From: Myxococcales bacterium
Lineage (GTDB): Bacteria > Myxococcota > Myxococcia > Myxococcales > Myxococcaceae
DNA length: 24,694 nt
Assembly: GCA_003153055.1 (NCBI GenBank)
Contig: PMBV01000361.1
Span: 5,514 to 30,207, forward strand
Reading direction: 5' to 3'
Program-made: the position numbers and the translations under genes
Notes under the pieces: model-generated
What the model was told of the DNA's origin: nothing
The model's input: the letters and a program-made list of their open reading frames with translations, nothing else
The model's database searches: none
Shown: piece by piece, positions 23,214 through 24,694 of the stretch
Numbering within the stretch: the stretch's first letter is position 1
How the letters are laid out: every line of letters begins with the position of its first letter

Positions 23214-24694
23214 ATGTTTCGTAACTCGCTCATCTGCGCGGGCGTTCTCTTCCTCAACGGTTGCGTGGGGTATGTCACCGAGATGGCCACGGGTGGCGGC
23301 GACAGGGGAGCCGGTGGCTCGGGCGGGGGTTCGACCGGCGGCGGGGGAGGGTCTGTACCGCTCGACTGCAGTCAGCCGAGATCCGCGGTCGTGCCGCTGC
23401 GGCTGCTCACCGAGAGCCAGTACAACAACTCGGTCCTCGACGGCCTCCAAGTCGGAGGGCTCCCGGCCAAGGGTCTCGGGCAGAAGCTCGACGATACGTC
23501 CCTCGAACAACGCGCGACCGTCGCCGCCAAGGTCGCCAGCCAAGCGGCCACGAGCCTCTCGAAGTGGGCGCCCTGCACGCCCCCGGCTTCGGGCAGCGCG
23601 ACCGCGTGCGAGCAGCAGATCATCGACAAGGTGGGCGCCAAGGTCTACCGCCGTCCGTTGGCGGACGCCGAGCGCTCCGAGTTGAAGACGCTGTTCGACG
23701 CCGGCATCAAGGAGAAAGACTTCTCGACCGGCGTGGAGTGGTTCCTGACCGGCCTCTTGCAGTCGCCGGACTTCATGTACGAGGTCGTGCGTCCGGCGGC
23801 GACGGAAACTCCAGGCGAGGTACGGGCGCTGAGCGGGTACGAGTACGCCAGCCGGCTCGCGTATTTCCTCTGGGATGGCCCGCCCGACGACGCGCTGACC
23901 ACGGCCGCCGCCAACAACGATTTCGCCGACCCGACGAAGCGTGACGCGCAGGTCACCCGCATGATGCAAGACCCGAAGTCCTCGCGCGGGATCACGCAGT
24001 TCTACACTGGCTGGCTGAAGATCAACGCGTTCACCGAGCTGGCCCGGAACGTCACCGGCTTCGACCAGACCGTGGTGTCTGCGCTGGCCACTTCGCTGCT
24101 CATGAGCGCCACGCAGCTCTATTCCTCGCCCAACCCGAACATCTCCAGCCTGTTCACCGGCGACAAGTACTACCTCAACGACGTGCTGCGGACCTTCTAC
24201 GGCGTGTCGGGCACGGGAACGGCGTTCACGTCGACCAGCATTCCGGGGCAGGCCCGGCGCGGCATCCTCACTCACCCGGGGCTGATGGCGCTGATGGCCC
24301 GGCCCGCCGTGACCCACCCGATCGGTCGCGGGGTGTTCGTGCTGCGCAACATCATCTGCAAGGTGGTGCCGGTCCCGCCGGTGGCCCAGATTCCCCAGCC
24401 CCCGCCCGGACAGGGGGTGTCGACTCGCGAGCAACTGACGGAGCACACCGCCGTGCCGGCCTGCATGGCTTGCCACGCGATGATCAACTCGACCGGCTTC
24501 GCCTTCGAGAACTTCGATCAGGTCGGCCGCTACCGAACGATCGACAATGGCGTGGCGGTCGACTCGTCTGGCACGCTCTCCATCAGCAAGGACACCGATG
24601 GGACCTTCGCCACCGGCGACGATTTTCTGGCCAAGCTGGCAGACAGCCACGACGTGCGTTCCTGCTTTGCCGAGAAGTACCTCGACTTCGCCTT
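23214..24694 (+). CDS. DUF1592/DUF1588 cytochrome-like lipoprotein, 3' end beyond the window
   Basis: 493 residues visible; the gene runs off the window end. Signal peptide with lipobox LNGC (Cys17), a Gly/Ser-rich spacer (27-47), then the domain series of the planctomycete/myxobacterial DUF1587-DUF1595-DUF1592-DUF1588-DUF1585 family: PLRLLTESQYNNSV (61-74), VYRRPLADAERS (144-155), LSGYEYASRLAYFLWDGPPDD (206-226), RRGILTHPGLMALMARP (348-364) and a CMACH heme site (417-421) followed by NSTGFAFENFDQVGRYR (425-441), and the beginning of the DUF1585 part. Members are exported heme proteins of uncertain function, often co-encoded with DUF1552 proteins. The ATG follows GGAGG seven bases upstream. 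The upstream operon is separated by a terminator, so it has its own transcript. Confidence 0.92.
   Translation, partial: MFRNSLICAGVLFLNGCVGYVTEMATGGGDRGAGGSGGGSTGGGGGSVPLDCSQPRSAVVPLRLLTESQYNNSVLDGLQVGGLPAKGLGQKLDDTSLEQRATVAAKVASQAATSLSKWAPCTPPASGSATACEQQIIDKVGAKVYRRPLADAERSELKTLFDAGIKEKDFSTGVEWFLTGLLQSPDFMYEVVRPAATETPGEVRALSGYEYASRLAYFLWDGPPDDALTTAAANNDFADPTKRDAQVTRMMQDPKSSRGITQFYTGWLKINAFTELARNVTGFDQTVVSALATSLLMSATQLYSSPNPNISSLFTGDKYYLNDVLRTFYGVSGTGTAFTSTSIPGQARRGILTHPGLMALMARPAVTHPIGRGVFVLRNIICKVVPVPPVAQIPQPPPGQGVSTREQLTEHTAVPACMACHAMINSTGFAFENFDQVGRYRTIDNGVAVDSSGTLSISKDTDGTFATGDDFLAKLADSHDVRSCFAEKYLDFA

Noticed and set aside
23064..24650. 528-codon minus-strand open frame
   Set aside because: Antisense to the DUF1592/DUF1588 gene, which has a clear signal peptide, start and motifs.
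1..24694. tRNA, rRNA, CRISPR, IS or prophage elements
   Set aside because: I looked for CCA-ended cloverleafs, regularly spaced repeats, transposase or integrase motifs and found none I could support.

Overview
The window is about 24.7 kb of very GC-rich DNA with tightly packed genes. The protein set points to a myxobacterium (Myxococcota, probably Cystobacterineae-like): a hybrid PAS/receiver kinase, a DUF4388 (PATAN) protein, a PilZ fusion, many lipoproteins and c-type cytochromes, and a DUF1592/DUF1588 protein. This assignment is inferred from gene content; the window has no rRNA. I found no tRNA, rRNA, CRISPR array, insertion sequence, integrase or phage gene.

Layout. Bases 1-2431 (minus): a hybrid sensor kinase and, 23 bases downstream, an MHS-family MFS transporter cut by the window edge. 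Bases 2588-5615 (plus): a GAF-type histidine kinase and a TPR protein with a GT9-like glycosyltransferase domain, 7 bases apart. Bases 5617-7961 (plus): a sulfur operon with an iron-sulfur APS reductase and an APS kinase fused to a degenerate ATP-sulfurylase domain. It is preceded by three GAC-N4-GTC sites spaced exactly 20 bp apart over the predicted promoter. Bases 7962-8312 hold no convincing gene but contain strong inverted repeats. Bases 8313-11077: a solitary TIR protein, a convergent zinc-ribbon NUDIX hydrolase, class II fumarase and a small WGR-like protein. Bases 11246-14142: two paralogous LivJ-like binding proteins, the first fused to a DUF4388 domain and a membrane anchor. Bases 14146-16836 (minus): a diheme cytochrome c peroxidase, a coiled-coil secreted protein, a small membrane protein and a site-2-protease-like protein lacking the catalytic glutamate. 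Bases 16837-19199: a possible 34-residue membrane peptide, a Big2/cytochrome c protein and an unidentified lipoprotein. Bases 19469-23039 (plus): a cassette joined by two ATGA overlaps, consisting of a fatty acyl-AMP ligase, an acyl carrier protein and a PilZ domain fused to a PLP alpha-oxoamine synthase, followed by a terminator. Bases 23214-24694: a DUF1592/DUF1588 cytochrome-like lipoprotein, cut by the window end.

The most interesting system is the 19469-23039 cassette. The ligase should activate a free fatty acid and load it onto the carrier protein. The synthase should then condense that acyl-ACP with an amino acid, with decarboxylation, to give a long-chain aminoketone or sphingoid-type base. 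The synthase carries an intact-looking c-di-GMP-binding PilZ motif at its N-terminus, so this lipid or signal synthesis may be switched directly by c-di-GMP. The sulfur operon, with its triple operator and degenerate sulfurylase domain, is the second point of interest.
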